Shown here: one piece after another, positions 17,047-24,128 of the stretch | Layout of the letters: each line of letters begins with the position of its first letter | Numbering within the stretch: the first letter of the stretch is position 1 | DNA from: Pseudomonadota bacterium | GTDB taxonomy: Bacteria; Pseudomonadota; Alphaproteobacteria; Rhizobiales; Hyphomicrobiaceae | Length of the DNA: 30,691 nt | NCBI GenBank assembly: GCA_003242645.1 | Contig: QGVC01000007.1 | Span: 1-30,691, forward strand | Direction: 5' to 3' | The notes under the pieces: model-generated | Seen by the model: only the letters and a program-made list of their open reading frames with translations | Told to the model about the DNA's origin: nothing | The model's database searches: none | Made by a program: the position numbers and the translations under genes

Positions 17047-18123
17047 TCAGGCCACGCCGATCCTTAGCAGGTCGTGCACGTGGACGATGCCGACCGGCTT
17101 CCCCTTCTCCACCACGAACAAAGCAGTGATCCGCGCCGCATTGATCAGCTCGAGCGCTGCAGACGCGAGCGTGTCCGGCGTGACGGTCTTGGGGTTGCGC
17201 GTCATGATATCGCTGGTCTTTGCGTTCAGCAGGCCCTCGCCCATGTGCCGGCGCAGGTCCCCGTCGGTCACGATGCCGACGAGCTTCCCTTTGGGATCCA
17301 CGACACCAAGACAGCCGAAGCTCTTTTGGGTCATGGTCACAAGGGCCGCGCTCATGATCTCGTCCTCAGAGGCGAGCGGCAGCCGATCACCTTTGTGCAT
17401 GATGTCGGCGACGTACTTGAGCTGCGCTCCGAGAGATCCGCCGGGGTGGAAAATCTTGAAATCCTGAGCGGTGAAGCCCTTGGCCTCCAACAGTGCAATG
17501 GCGAGGCAGTCCCCGAGGGCGAGCTGCATGGTCGTGGACGTGGTAGGCGCCAGGCCGTGCGGGCATGCCTCCTTCGCCCGAGGTAGCTCGAGAACAACGT
17601 CAGACGAACGGCCCAGCGCCGAATCTCTGCGCGAGGTGATGGCGATCAATGGCACGCGGAACCGTCGTGAGTACGTGACGATGTTCTTGAGCTCGACTGT
17701 CTCCCCGGACCAGGACAGCGCGACGACCACGTCGTCGTTGGTGATCATGCCGAGGTCGCCGTGGGAGGCTTCGCTGGGGTGAACGAAGAACGCCGGTGTC
17801 CCGGTCGAGGCAAAGGTCGCCGCCAGCTTCTGGCCGACGTGGCCGCTCTTGCCGATGCCGGTCACGATGACCCGCCCGCGCGCCTCGGATATGATCCGAA
17901 CCGCCTCGACAAAGCTGCTGGCCAAGTCGCGCTTGAGGGCCTCGGCGAGCAGGGATAAGCCCTGAGCCTCGATTTCGACGGTGCGGACGCCGCTGGCTAC
18001 AGCGCGATCCGCCAGATCTATGACCTTCTTGGTTCGCTGATTGCGACGGCTTGCTCGCGGCGTCTCCCTGCCACGCTCCGTCGACGTATGTCCGTTGCGC
18101 AGCGCCGCCGCGTTCGTTGTCAT
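17047..18123 (-). CDS. kdsD: Arabinose-5-phosphate isomerase, KpsF/GutQ family
   Basis: A 358-residue cytoplasmic enzyme that converts ribulose 5-phosphate to arabinose 5-phosphate, the first step toward Kdo for lipopolysaccharide. The SIS sugar-isomerase domain (about residues 75-210) shows VIVTGIGKSGHVGQKLAATF, FFVHPSEASHGDLGMI and SWSGETVEL. Two CBS domains follow (MHKGDRLPL and MTRNPKTVTP starts). The frame is open up to 18210, but ATG 18123 has a GGGGGGA ribosome-binding site and gives a more natural N-terminus. That N-terminus still carries about 35 polar, Arg/Thr-rich residues more than typical members. Monocistronic here, convergent with carD. Confidence 0.93.
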   Translation of the reverse strand: MTTNAAALRNGHTSTERGRETPRASRRNQRTKKVIDLADRAVASGVRTVEIEAQGLSLLAEALKRDLASSFVEAVRIISEARGRVIVTGIGKSGHVGQKLAATFASTGTPAFFVHPSEASHGDLGMITNDDVVVALSWSGETVELKNIVTYSRRFRVPLIAITSRRDSALGRSSDVVLELPRAKEACPHGLAPTTSTTMQLALGDCLAIALLEAKGFTAQDFKIFHPGGSLGAQLKYVADIMHKGDRLPLASEDEIMSAALVTMTQKSFGCLGVVDPKGKLVGIVTDGDLRRHMGEGLLNAKTSDIMTRNPKTVTPDTLASAALELINAARITALFVVEKGKPVGIVHVHDLLRIGVA

Positions 18124-18360
18124 CCGTGGTCCCCCCGGTTCCGTTTGTTGTGTCCAATGGACTCGAAACCAGATGTTATTATGTCTATCAGGCGTGCCCG
18201 CCCCCGCCAATGAAGTCGTCTAGCAGACGACGACTATATCAACCATCTCAATAAGCGATGTTCCTGTCAGTCTTAAGCCGGACCCCGGTTGAGCTTTCAC
18301 CGTTGCTGACTGCTTGTTAGTGTTGTCCGCAGATCGGATCACGAGACGCGAGATTGCCGG
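18124..18360. promoter_or_regulatory. Divergent promoter region between kdsD and the molybdoenzyme gene
   Basis: This 237-base gap must hold promoters for both directions. A perfect seven-base inverted repeat, GTCGTCT (18215-18221) and AGACGAC (18225-18231) with a three-base centre, could be an operator. On the minus strand ACATAATAAC (about 18176-18186) resembles a -10 box for kdsD. Neither is certain. Confidence 0.3.
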
Positions 18361-19461
18361 ATGACTACGAGCGCCCACCCGTTCTTCCGCCCCGAGAAGA
18401 GGCCCCACATCGAAGGCGACTTTAAGCGCGAGGAGGTCGCGCTCGCGAACAGAAACTCGGGCCTTCCGCTCGAGGCACTGCGCTATGACCTGACGCCGGC
18501 TGGACTCCATTACCTCCTCATCCACTTCGACATCCCATACGTGACCTCCGCGGCCAACTGGAGGGTCAAGGTCGGCGGCAGGGTGAGGGTGCCGCTTGAG
18601 GTCTCCCTAGCCGAGATAAGACAGCTGCCGCAGAAGACAGTGAGGGTGACCCTCGAATGCGCGGGGAACGGCCGTGCCAAGCTCACCCCCCGCTGGCAAA
18701 GCCAGCCGTGGGAACATGGGGCGGTCAGCACGGCGGAATGGACGGGCGCGCCGCTGCATTACCTGCTTGATCGCGCCGGGTTGGCGCCAGATGCCGTCGA
18801 GGTCGCCTTCTTCGGGGCTGACCGAGGCTTCGACGCTGGCATCGAGCACGACTACGGCAGGAGTCTCACGGTTGACGTCGCAATGTCGGACGACGTCATC
18901 CTCGCCCACACGATGAACGGCGAGCCGCTTCTGCCGCAGCACGGTTTTCCCCTCCGGCTCGTCGTGCCGGGCTGGTACGGCATGGCGAGCGTGAAGTGGC
19001 TCAATCGCATCGAGGTGCTGGACCGCCCGTTCGACGGCTACCAGCAGGTGGGGACGTATGTTTATCGCCAGTACAGTGGCGACCCCGGCACGCCGGTCAC
19101 GCATATCCGCGTGAAGTCGCTCATGGTTCCGCCTGGAATTCCGGATTGGTATACCCGGCGGCGGTTGGTTGATCGCGGCCCTGTGGAGCTATTCGGCCGG
19201 GCGTGGTCCGGTGGCGGAGTGCAGGTGGCCAAGGTCGAGGTCGGTATCGATGGCGAATGGCAGGAGGCGACGCTCGAGCCGGTCTCCGGCAGGTATGCAT
19301 GGCGCGGTTGGCGCTTCACGTGGGATGCACAACCCGGTGAGCATGAATTGGTCTGCCGGGCGACCGATGAGAACGGGAACGTGCAACCTCTCGATCCAGT
19401 CTGGGACAGCGGCGGGTTTGGTAATAATGCCGTGCAGCGGGTGCTCGTGACGGTCCGCTGA
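18361..19461 (+). CDS. Sulfite-oxidase-family molybdopterin oxidoreductase
   Basis: A 366-residue molybdoenzyme. The Moco-binding domain includes the molybdenum-ligating Cys100 in TLECAGNGR, then PWEHGAVSTAEWTGAPLHYLL, FGADRGFD and MNGEPLLPQHGFPLRLVVPGWYGMASVKWL. A C-terminal dimerisation domain (about 250-366) has the immunoglobulin-like GRAWSGGGVQVAKVEVGIDGEW and CRATDENGNVQP. There is no haem domain and no Tat signal peptide, so it is probably cytoplasmic, unlike SorA, SorT or SoxC. Sulfite is the default guess but the substrate and electron acceptor are unproven. It heads the run of redox genes below, 65 bases before the iron-sulfur subunit gene. Confidence 0.82.
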   Translation: MTTSAHPFFRPEKRPHIEGDFKREEVALANRNSGLPLEALRYDLTPAGLHYLLIHFDIPYVTSAANWRVKVGGRVRVPLEVSLAEIRQLPQKTVRVTLECAGNGRAKLTPRWQSQPWEHGAVSTAEWTGAPLHYLLDRAGLAPDAVEVAFFGADRGFDAGIEHDYGRSLTVDVAMSDDVILAHTMNGEPLLPQHGFPLRLVVPGWYGMASVKWLNRIEVLDRPFDGYQQVGTYVYRQYSGDPGTPVTHIRVKSLMVPPGIPDWYTRRRLVDRGPVELFGRAWSGGGVQVAKVEVGIDGEWQEATLEPVSGRYAWRGWRFTWDAQPGEHELVCRATDENGNVQPLDPVWDSGGFGNNAVQRVLVTVR

Positions 19462-19526
19462 CAAGCTTTCCGTGTGGCGAGCAGCAGCGGCCAGGAGCAG
19501 AACAATACAGAAGTAGAGGGGAAGGA

Positions 19527-20273
19527 ATGCCAACGAGCGCACCTGCCGCCAAGGCTGCCGGTCAATCCATCGAGGTGCTGATCTGGCGAGGCCGAGAGGA
19601 AGGCTACTACCAGCGCTTCATCGTCCCGCTGCGCGAAAGCCAGACCGTCCTCGACGTCGTCACCTGGGTTCAGCGAAACGTCGACCCCACGCTGGCCTAT
19701 CGCTTCGCCTGCCGGGTTGGCATGTGCGGCTCATGCGCCATGACGGTCAACGGCAAGCCGCGCTGGACATGCCGGACACACGTTTCCCGGGTGGTTGAGA
19801 ATGGCAGGCTGGAAATTGCTCCATTGGCCAACTTGCCGGTGATCAAGGACTTGGCGACCGACATGCGCCGGTTCTTCGAGAAATGGCAGGAGGCCAAGGG
19901 GCGCTTCGTGCCGTCCCGGACCAGGGATGATCCGGTAGAGACTATTTCACCTCTAAGCCCGGAGCGCGTCGCCGCCGACGAGGCGATCGAGTGCATCAAC
20001 TGCGCCGTATGCTTTGCGGCGTGCGATACGGTGCGCTGGAATGAGGATTATCTCGGCCCGGCAGCTCTCAATCGCGCCTGGACGCTGGTCAACGACGTTC
20101 GCGATGCGGGGCAGTCGGAGCGGCTGAAAGCTATCGCGGCCGAAGGCGGCTGCCAGAGCTGTCACTCCCACCAGTCCTGCGCGGAGCTCTGCCCCAAGTC
20201 GCTCAACCCAACGGCCTCTATTGCTGGCCTCAAGCGACGCGCGATGATGGCGTATTTGCGGGGGGAGCTGTGA
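19527..20273 (+). CDS. Succinate dehydrogenase/fumarate reductase-like iron-sulfur subunit
   Basis: A 248-residue electron-transfer subunit. The N-terminal plant-type ferredoxin domain has its [2Fe-2S] ligands in CRVGMCGSC...C (CRTHVSR). The C-terminal domain has CINCAVCFAAC for the [4Fe-4S] cluster and CQSCHSHQSCAELCP for the [3Fe-4S] cluster, in the usual SdhB/FrdB layout. The last Cys of the first set is followed by Asp, not the usual Pro. Strong GAGGGGAAGG ribosome-binding site. It is separated from the anchor genes by a 547-base repeat array, an unusual interruption. It is distinct enough from canonical SdhB that I do not give a symbol. Confidence 0.88.
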   Translation: MPTSAPAAKAAGQSIEVLIWRGREEGYYQRFIVPLRESQTVLDVVTWVQRNVDPTLAYRFACRVGMCGSCAMTVNGKPRWTCRTHVSRVVENGRLEIAPLANLPVIKDLATDMRRFFEKWQEAKGRFVPSRTRDDPVETISPLSPERVAADEAIECINCAVCFAACDTVRWNEDYLGPAALNRAWTLVNDVRDAGQSERLKAIAAEGGCQSCHSHQSCAELCPKSLNPTASIAGLKRRAMMAYLRGEL

Positions 20274-20315
20274 TGTTGTCCGGAACGACAGGTGCGATTA
20301 CACCCGCGCCAACGA

Positions 20316-20444
20316 TCATCCCGGGCCTTGTGCCCGGGATCCAAGTGTCAGCAAACTCTTTCACCGGCAGTTTGGCACGCCGCCTTCGCCCCGCTACCGT
20401 TGCATTCGCGGATCGTTGGATCCCGGCGACAAGCGCCGGGATGA
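20316..20444. repeat. Palindrome-bounded repeat unit 1 (short cargo)
   Basis: The unit begins TCATCCCGG and ends CCGGGATGA, so its termini are inverted repeats. Palindrome H1 (ATCCCGGGC / GCCCGGGAT, loop CTTGT) is at 20318-20340 and H2 (ATCCCGGCG / CGCCGGGAT, loop ACAAG) at 20420-20442. The 79 bases between are short cargo containing TTTGGCACGCCGCCTTCGCC. A 33-base linker leads to unit 2. Confidence 0.93.
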
Positions 20445-20477
20445 CGTTAAATTTGAGCTTCAACGGCCAACGACGGG

Positions 20478-20606
20478 TCATCCCGGGCCTTGTGCCCGGG
20501 ATCCAAGTCTCAGCAAACTCCTTCGCTGGCAGTTTGGCACGCCGCCTTCGCCTCGCTAGCGTTGCATTCGCGGATCGTTGGATCCCGGCGACAAGCGCCG
20601 GGATGA
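20478..20606. repeat. Palindrome-bounded repeat unit 2 (short cargo)
   Basis: Near-identical copy of unit 1. H1 is at 20480-20502 and H2 at 20582-20604; the cargo differs from unit 1 at a handful of bases. A 39-base linker (20607-20645, containing AATTTGAGCTTCAACCGTCA) follows; the first linker is the same sequence with a six-base deletion. Confidence 0.93.
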
Positions 20607-20645
20607 CGTCAAATTTGAGCTTCAACCGTCAAGCCAAACGATGGG

Positions 20646-20774
20646 TCATCCCGGGCCTTGTGCCCGGGATCCAAGTCTCAGCCAGCACCTTCTTCGGCAG
20701 TTTGGCACGCCGCCTCAGCTGCGCAGCCGATGCGTTTGCGGATCGGTGGATCCCGGCGACAAGCGCCGGGATGA
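20646..20774. repeat. Palindrome-bounded repeat unit 3 (short cargo, diverged)
   Basis: Third tandem copy. H1 is at 20648-20670 and H2 at 20750-20772. The cargo is more diverged than in units 1 and 2 (for example CAGCTGCGCAGCCGATGCG), while both palindromes are perfect. This implies the palindromes are conserved or refreshed independently of the cargo. The next gene starts 46 bases later. Confidence 0.92.
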
Positions 20775-20820
20775 CCGTTAGTGACGCTCCAAGTCCCTCC
20801 GCTGCCCGGAGGCTCGCATC

Positions 20821-21150
20821 ATGAACTTCCGCCTCTATGCCCTCCAGCGCCTGAGTGCGGCACTCATGGTGCCGCTGATCGTGGTGCACTTGATCATCAT
20901 CTTCTACGCAACCGCCAACGGCCTTTCAGCAGCAGAGATCCTCGGTCGGACACGCGGCAGTCTCGGATGGGCGGTGTTCTATGGCGTCTTCGTCGCTCTC
21001 GCCGCCATTCACGGCGCGATTGGAGTTCGTTCAGTCCTTCGGGAGTGGACGGCACTGCGGGCACGTGCGCTCGATGGCATCATGTGGGGCTTCGGCTTGC
21101 TGCTCCTCGTGCTCGGGTGGCGAGCGGTCATTGCGGTGGTGATGCCATGA
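20821..21150 (+). CDS. SdhD-like membrane anchor subunit
   Basis: A 109-residue membrane protein with three hydrophobic segments. The N-terminal QRLSAALMVPLIVVHLIIIFYA has the QR-(S/T)-A quinone-site pattern of SdhD. AAIHGAIGVRSVL in the second segment matches the haem b ligand motif of SdhD-type anchors. It would dock the flavoprotein and iron-sulfur subunits to the membrane and pass electrons to or from quinone. The stop overlaps the next start (ATGA), so the two anchors are translationally coupled. Three repeat units lie directly upstream. Confidence 0.78.
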   Translation: MNFRLYALQRLSAALMVPLIVVHLIIIFYATANGLSAAEILGRTRGSLGWAVFYGVFVALAAIHGAIGVRSVLREWTALRARALDGIMWGFGLLLLVLGWRAVIAVVMP

Positions 21151-21512
21151 GCATCCCGGTCGAAACGCGGCGCACGACGGCGCACCGTCGCCAGGGGCTT
21201 TGGATCGCGGCTCTGGTGCACCGCCTTTCCGGCATCGCTCTCGCTTGCTTCTTGCCGCTTCACTTTCTGGCACTGGGCCTGGCAATCGAGGGTGAGGCGC
21301 GTCTCGACAGCTTCCTGGCGTGGACGGAGCAGCCGGTAGTGAAGCTCGCCGAGTCCGGTCTCGTCTTTCTACTGACCATTCATCTGCTCGGCGGTCTGCG
21401 CATTCTCTACATCGAGACCGTCGGTTGGCGGCCCGTCCAGAAAATCGTTGCTGCCGCCATCGGCGCCGCTGCTGTGCTTCTCGCATTCATTTTCCTGGTC
21501 CGAGTCTTCTGA
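21147..21512 (+). CDS. SdhC-like cytochrome b556 membrane anchor subunit
   Basis: A 121-residue membrane protein with three hydrophobic segments. VHRLSGIAL near residue 24 is the HR-x-SG quinone-site motif of SdhC, and TIHLLGGLRIL near residue 78 matches the haem b ligand motif H-x3-G-x-R. Together with the preceding gene it would form a single-haem or related membrane domain; an additional His in LPLHFLAL leaves a second haem possible. Start ATG 21147 overlaps the previous stop. The flavoprotein gene starts seven bases after its stop. Confidence 0.8.
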   Translation: MSIPVETRRTTAHRRQGLWIAALVHRLSGIALACFLPLHFLALGLAIEGEARLDSFLAWTEQPVVKLAESGLVFLLTIHLLGGLRILYIETVGWRPVQKIVAAAIGAAAVLLAFIFLVRVF

Positions 21513-21519
21513 GGCGCCC

Positions 21520-23250
21520 ATGCTCGAACGGATGAGAACTGACATTCTGATCCTCGGCTCCGGCGGAGCAGGGCTGTTCGCAGCGCTCCACGCTCATCAG
21601 GCGGCGCCACACGCGACCATCACGATCGCGACGAAAGGTTTGCTCGGAAAGTCCGGCTGCACACGGATGGTCCAGGGCGGATACAACGTTGCCCTGCATA
21701 AAGGCGACTCGGTCGAGCGCCATTTCATGGACACCATCGAGGGTGGCAAGTGGCTTCCCAACCAGGATCTCGCCTGGACGCTGGTGACGAAGGCCATCGA
21801 GCGTGTGCGTGAGCTCGAAAACGAGATCGGCTGCTTCTTCGACCGTAATCCTGATGGCTCGCTGCACGGCAAAGCCTTCGCCGGCCAGACCTTCGACCGC
21901 ACGGTGCACAAGGGTGATCTCACCGGCATCGAGATCATCAACCGCCTGATGGAGCAGGTCTGGGCGCGGCCGATTCAGCGGCTCGAGGAGCACCGCGCTA
22001 TCGCACTCATCAAGGATAAGGCGGGTCATTCGATTGCCGGCGTGCTTTTGCTCGACATTCGTACAGGCACGTTCCTCTTCGTCGAGGCGAAAGCGGTGCT
22101 GCTGGCGACCGGCGGCGGACCGACCATGTATCGCTACCACACGCCGTCGGGCGACAAGAGCATGGACGGCCTCGCCATGGCGCTGCGGGCGGGCCTCCGC
22201 TTGCGCGACATGGAGATGGTCCAGTTCCATCCGACGGGACTGCTGGCCGGGCCCGATACGCGCATGACCGGCACGGTGCTCGAGGAGGGGCTGCGCGGCG
22301 CCGGCGGGCACCTGCTCAACGGCAACATGGAGCGCTTCATGCTGAACGTCGACCCGAAGGCCGAGCGGGCGACGCGCGACAAGGTCAGCCAGGCGATCTA
22401 TGCCGAAATGCGTGCGGGCTGCACGTCACCGAATGGCGGCGTGTACATCAAGATGAGCCATCTCGGGCCGGAAAACGTGCGCAAGCAGTTCAAGGGCATG
22501 GTCGAGCGCTGCGCCGACTGTGGTTTCGATCTTGCCGGCGGCCTCGTCGAGGTGGTGCCGACAGCGCACTATCTGATGGGCGGGGTGATTTGCAAGACGG
22601 ACACATCGACCGAGCTGCCGGGCCTTTTCGTAGCCGGCGAGGATGCTGGCGGCGTGCACGGCGCCAACCGGCTCGGCGGCAACGGCGTCGCGAACTCGAC
22701 TGTGTTTGGCGGGATCGCGGGGGATACGATGCCAGGGTTCATCGCCCGCAATCCTCATTGGCGCGCGCCAGATGAAGAGGCGATCAAGGCCGCAATGGCG
22801 CGGGCGACGAGGCCGTTCGAGAAGCGCCCCGGCGATCTCAATCGCCTGCGTGAGCGTTTGCTTAATTTGATGTGGGACGACGTTGGCGTGATCCGCAATC
22901 GCGCGGGGCTGGAGCGTGCCATAGCGGCGCTCGATGAGATCGACGAGGAGCTGCAGGCAACAGGTCTGCGGGACGGTGACCGCGCTTTCAATTTGACTTG
23001 GCAGGATTGGTTGAACCTCGATAGCCAGATCACCGTCTCCAAGGTGATCGCAAGGGCGGCCTTGAAGCGCGAGAATTCCCGCGGCGCCCACTACCGCGAG
23101 GACTTTCCGGACGAGGGTGACCTTGCCACCTCTACCTATACCGTTGCCTCTCTGCGCGATGGCCAGGTCGAAATCACGGAGGAGCCTGTCGCCTTCACAA
23201 TCGTCCGGCCGGGCGAAACGCTGCTCGAGGAGATGTGGGCGGCCGAATAA
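21520..23250 (+). CDS. Flavoprotein subunit of a succinate dehydrogenase/fumarate reductase-like complex (no covalent-FAD His)
   Basis: A 576-residue FAD-dependent oxidoreductase. The Rossmann motif GSGGAGLFAA lies near residue 12. The substrate residues of the SdhA/FrdA family are all present: His in QFHPTG, Arg in EEGLRGAGG, His in PTAHYLMGGV and Arg in HGANRLGGNG. However, where SdhA/FrdA has the FAD-attaching His (S-H-T-x-x-AQGG), this protein has Cys (SGCTRMVQGG), as in L-aspartate-oxidase-like relatives with Ser. FAD is thus predicted to be non-covalent. ATG 21520 has GAGG five bases upstream. Neighbouring iron-sulfur and anchor subunits argue against a stand-alone NadB. Gene order B-D-C-A is unlike the usual C-D-A-B. 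The true dicarboxylate is unknown. Confidence 0.85.
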   Translation: MLERMRTDILILGSGGAGLFAALHAHQAAPHATITIATKGLLGKSGCTRMVQGGYNVALHKGDSVERHFMDTIEGGKWLPNQDLAWTLVTKAIERVRELENEIGCFFDRNPDGSLHGKAFAGQTFDRTVHKGDLTGIEIINRLMEQVWARPIQRLEEHRAIALIKDKAGHSIAGVLLLDIRTGTFLFVEAKAVLLATGGGPTMYRYHTPSGDKSMDGLAMALRAGLRLRDMEMVQFHPTGLLAGPDTRMTGTVLEEGLRGAGGHLLNGNMERFMLNVDPKAERATRDKVSQAIYAEMRAGCTSPNGGVYIKMSHLGPENVRKQFKGMVERCADCGFDLAGGLVEVVPTAHYLMGGVICKTDTSTELPGLFVAGEDAGGVHGANRLGGNGVANSTVFGGIAGDTMPGFIARNPHWRAPDEEAIKAAMARATRPFEKRPGDLNRLRERLLNLMWDDVGVIRNRAGLERAIAALDEIDEELQATGLRDGDRAFNLTWQDWLNLDSQITVSKVIARAALKRENSRGAHYREDFPDEGDLATSTYTVASLRDGQVEITEEPVAFTIVRPGETLLEEMWAAE

Positions 23251-23260
23251 TCGACAAACG

Positions 23261-23388
23261 TCATTCCGGGCCTGTCGCGGGAATCCATCGTTCCGCGAAC
23301 GCAACGATGGCGCGGCGAAGGCGTCGTGCCAAACTGCCGGCGGAAGCGTTTGCTGAGACTTGGATCCCGGGCACAAGGCCCGGGATGA
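23261..23388. repeat. Palindrome-bounded repeat unit 4 (short cargo, inverted)
   Basis: Same family as units 1-3 but in the opposite orientation, ten bases after the flavoprotein stop. H1 is perfect at 23364-23386. The H2 end at 23263-23284 is degraded (ATTCC...GGAAT). The cargo, read on the minus strand, matches the short cargo (TTTGGCACGACGCCTTCGCC). Confidence 0.88.
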
Positions 23389-23428
23389 CCCGTCGTTTGA
23401 CTTGGCAGGTTGAAGCCCAAATTCAGCG

Positions 23429-23626
23429 TCATCCCGGCGCTTGTCGCCGGGATCCAGCTCTCCGCATTCTCAAGGGGGGAGGCTGCAGATCTGCGCGTCA
23501 ACGATGGCCAACGCTTCTCTGGGGAAAACAAGCTCGCTACCGGCCAGAATGTAGGTGCACATTTCGCATCGTATTCGCCTCCAGAGCTTGTGGCACTCTG
23601 GATCCCGGGCACAAGGCCCGGGATGA
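23429..23626. mobile_element. Internally deleted derivative of the GIY-YIG nuclease element
   Basis: Bounded by perfect H2 (23431-23453) and H1 (23602-23624) palindromes. On the minus strand it starts like the nuclease unit next door: both have GTGCCACAA, then GAAATG(T/C)GCACCTAC and ATTCT(G/C)GCC. It keeps a stub that would read MCTYILAG. It then jumps to a sequence matching the far end of the nuclease unit (GCAGATCT/GCNG and the CATTCTC stretch near H2). Almost the whole nuclease reading frame is missing. This is the pattern of a non-autonomous, MITE-like derivative. Flanking 40-base linkers match those in the other array. Confidence 0.82.
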
Positions 23627-23666
23627 CCCGTCGTTTGGATTGGCCGGCTGAAGCTCAACTTTAATG

Positions 23667-24128
23667 TCATCCCGGCGCTTGTCGCCGGGATCCAACTATC
23701 CACATTCTCGCGTTCGAAGCCGCAGATCGGGCATCGAAGATTGCTCAACTCTTATTCTGGGAGATCAAAGTCGCTCCCGGTAGGGAAGGAAACAGGTCGA
23801 TCCAATGCGGATTGGTGCGCTCGATCAGGTTTATTTTCCACGCACGCGGCCACTCCTTCATGGTCTTTTCACGCTGAATCGCCTCTTTGGCAGACGAGAA
23901 GGCCTCGAACCAAACGAGTCTGTGTACGCGATACTTCCGCGTGAAGCTGGACGCTGTTCCGGTCCTGTGTTGATGCACTCTGCGAATGAGGCCATTGGTG
24001 ACCCCGATGTAGAGCGTTCCGCGAGGTCTGCTGGCGAGAATATACGTGTAGTAGGTGCGCATTTCGGGCCGCAAATCCGGTGGCAGAGATTGTGGCACGT
24101 TGGATCCCGGGCACAAGGCCCGGGATAA
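23667..24128 (-). mobile_element. Palindrome-bounded element carrying a GIY-YIG nuclease gene
   Basis: A 462-base unit with H2 at 23669-23691 and H1 at 24104-24126, in the same orientation as its deleted sibling at 23429-23626. The cargo is one complete GIY-YIG nuclease gene whose start lies 41 bases inside H1 and whose stop lies 53 bases before H2. Ends have TCATCCCGG on the left; the right end reads CCGGGATAA, one base from the expected TGA. The nuclease is the only protein encoded. Confidence 0.75.
23745..24062 (-). CDS. Small GIY-YIG nuclease-family protein (UPF0213/YhbQ-like)
   Basis: A 105-residue single-domain nuclease. The GIY-YIG core reads YTYILASRPRGTLYIGVT. It is followed by the catalytic Arg in LIRRVHQHR, the conserved FTRKYRVHRLVWFEAF, the metal-binding Glu in AIQREKTMKEW and the Asn in ERTNPHW. 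All key residues are present, so it is probably active. An in-frame TTG inside the H1 palindrome (24116) could add 18 residues, but ATG 24062 starts the family domain. It is the only gene between two palindromes of the repeat family, with a decayed copy next door, so it is a plausible agent of repeat mobility. Such small proteins also occur as stand-alone housekeeping genes. Confidence 0.88.
   Translation of the reverse strand: MRTYYTYILASRPRGTLYIGVTNGLIRRVHQHRTGTASSFTRKYRVHRLVWFEAFSSAKEAIQREKTMKEWPRAWKINLIERTNPHWIDLFPSLPGATLISQNKS

Noticed and set aside
20316..20774. CRISPR-like array (regular repeats with spacers)
   Set aside because: The intervening cargo is nearly identical between units, not unique; the units are about 165 bases, far longer than CRISPR repeats; and no cas genes are present.
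20270..20824. An open frame of 184 codons across the repeat array, encoding repeated phrases such as GLVPGIQVSA and WIPATSAGMT
   Set aside because: It is a by-product of the tandem palindromic units, which lack stops in several frames on both strands. The same phrases appear in other frames at 23235-23664. No family resemblance and no independent ribosome-binding site.
21520..23250. Stand-alone L-aspartate oxidase (NadB)
   Set aside because: The flavin-site sequence is NadB-like, but the gene is tightly linked to iron-sulfur and two quinone-anchor subunits, and no nadA or nadC lies nearby.
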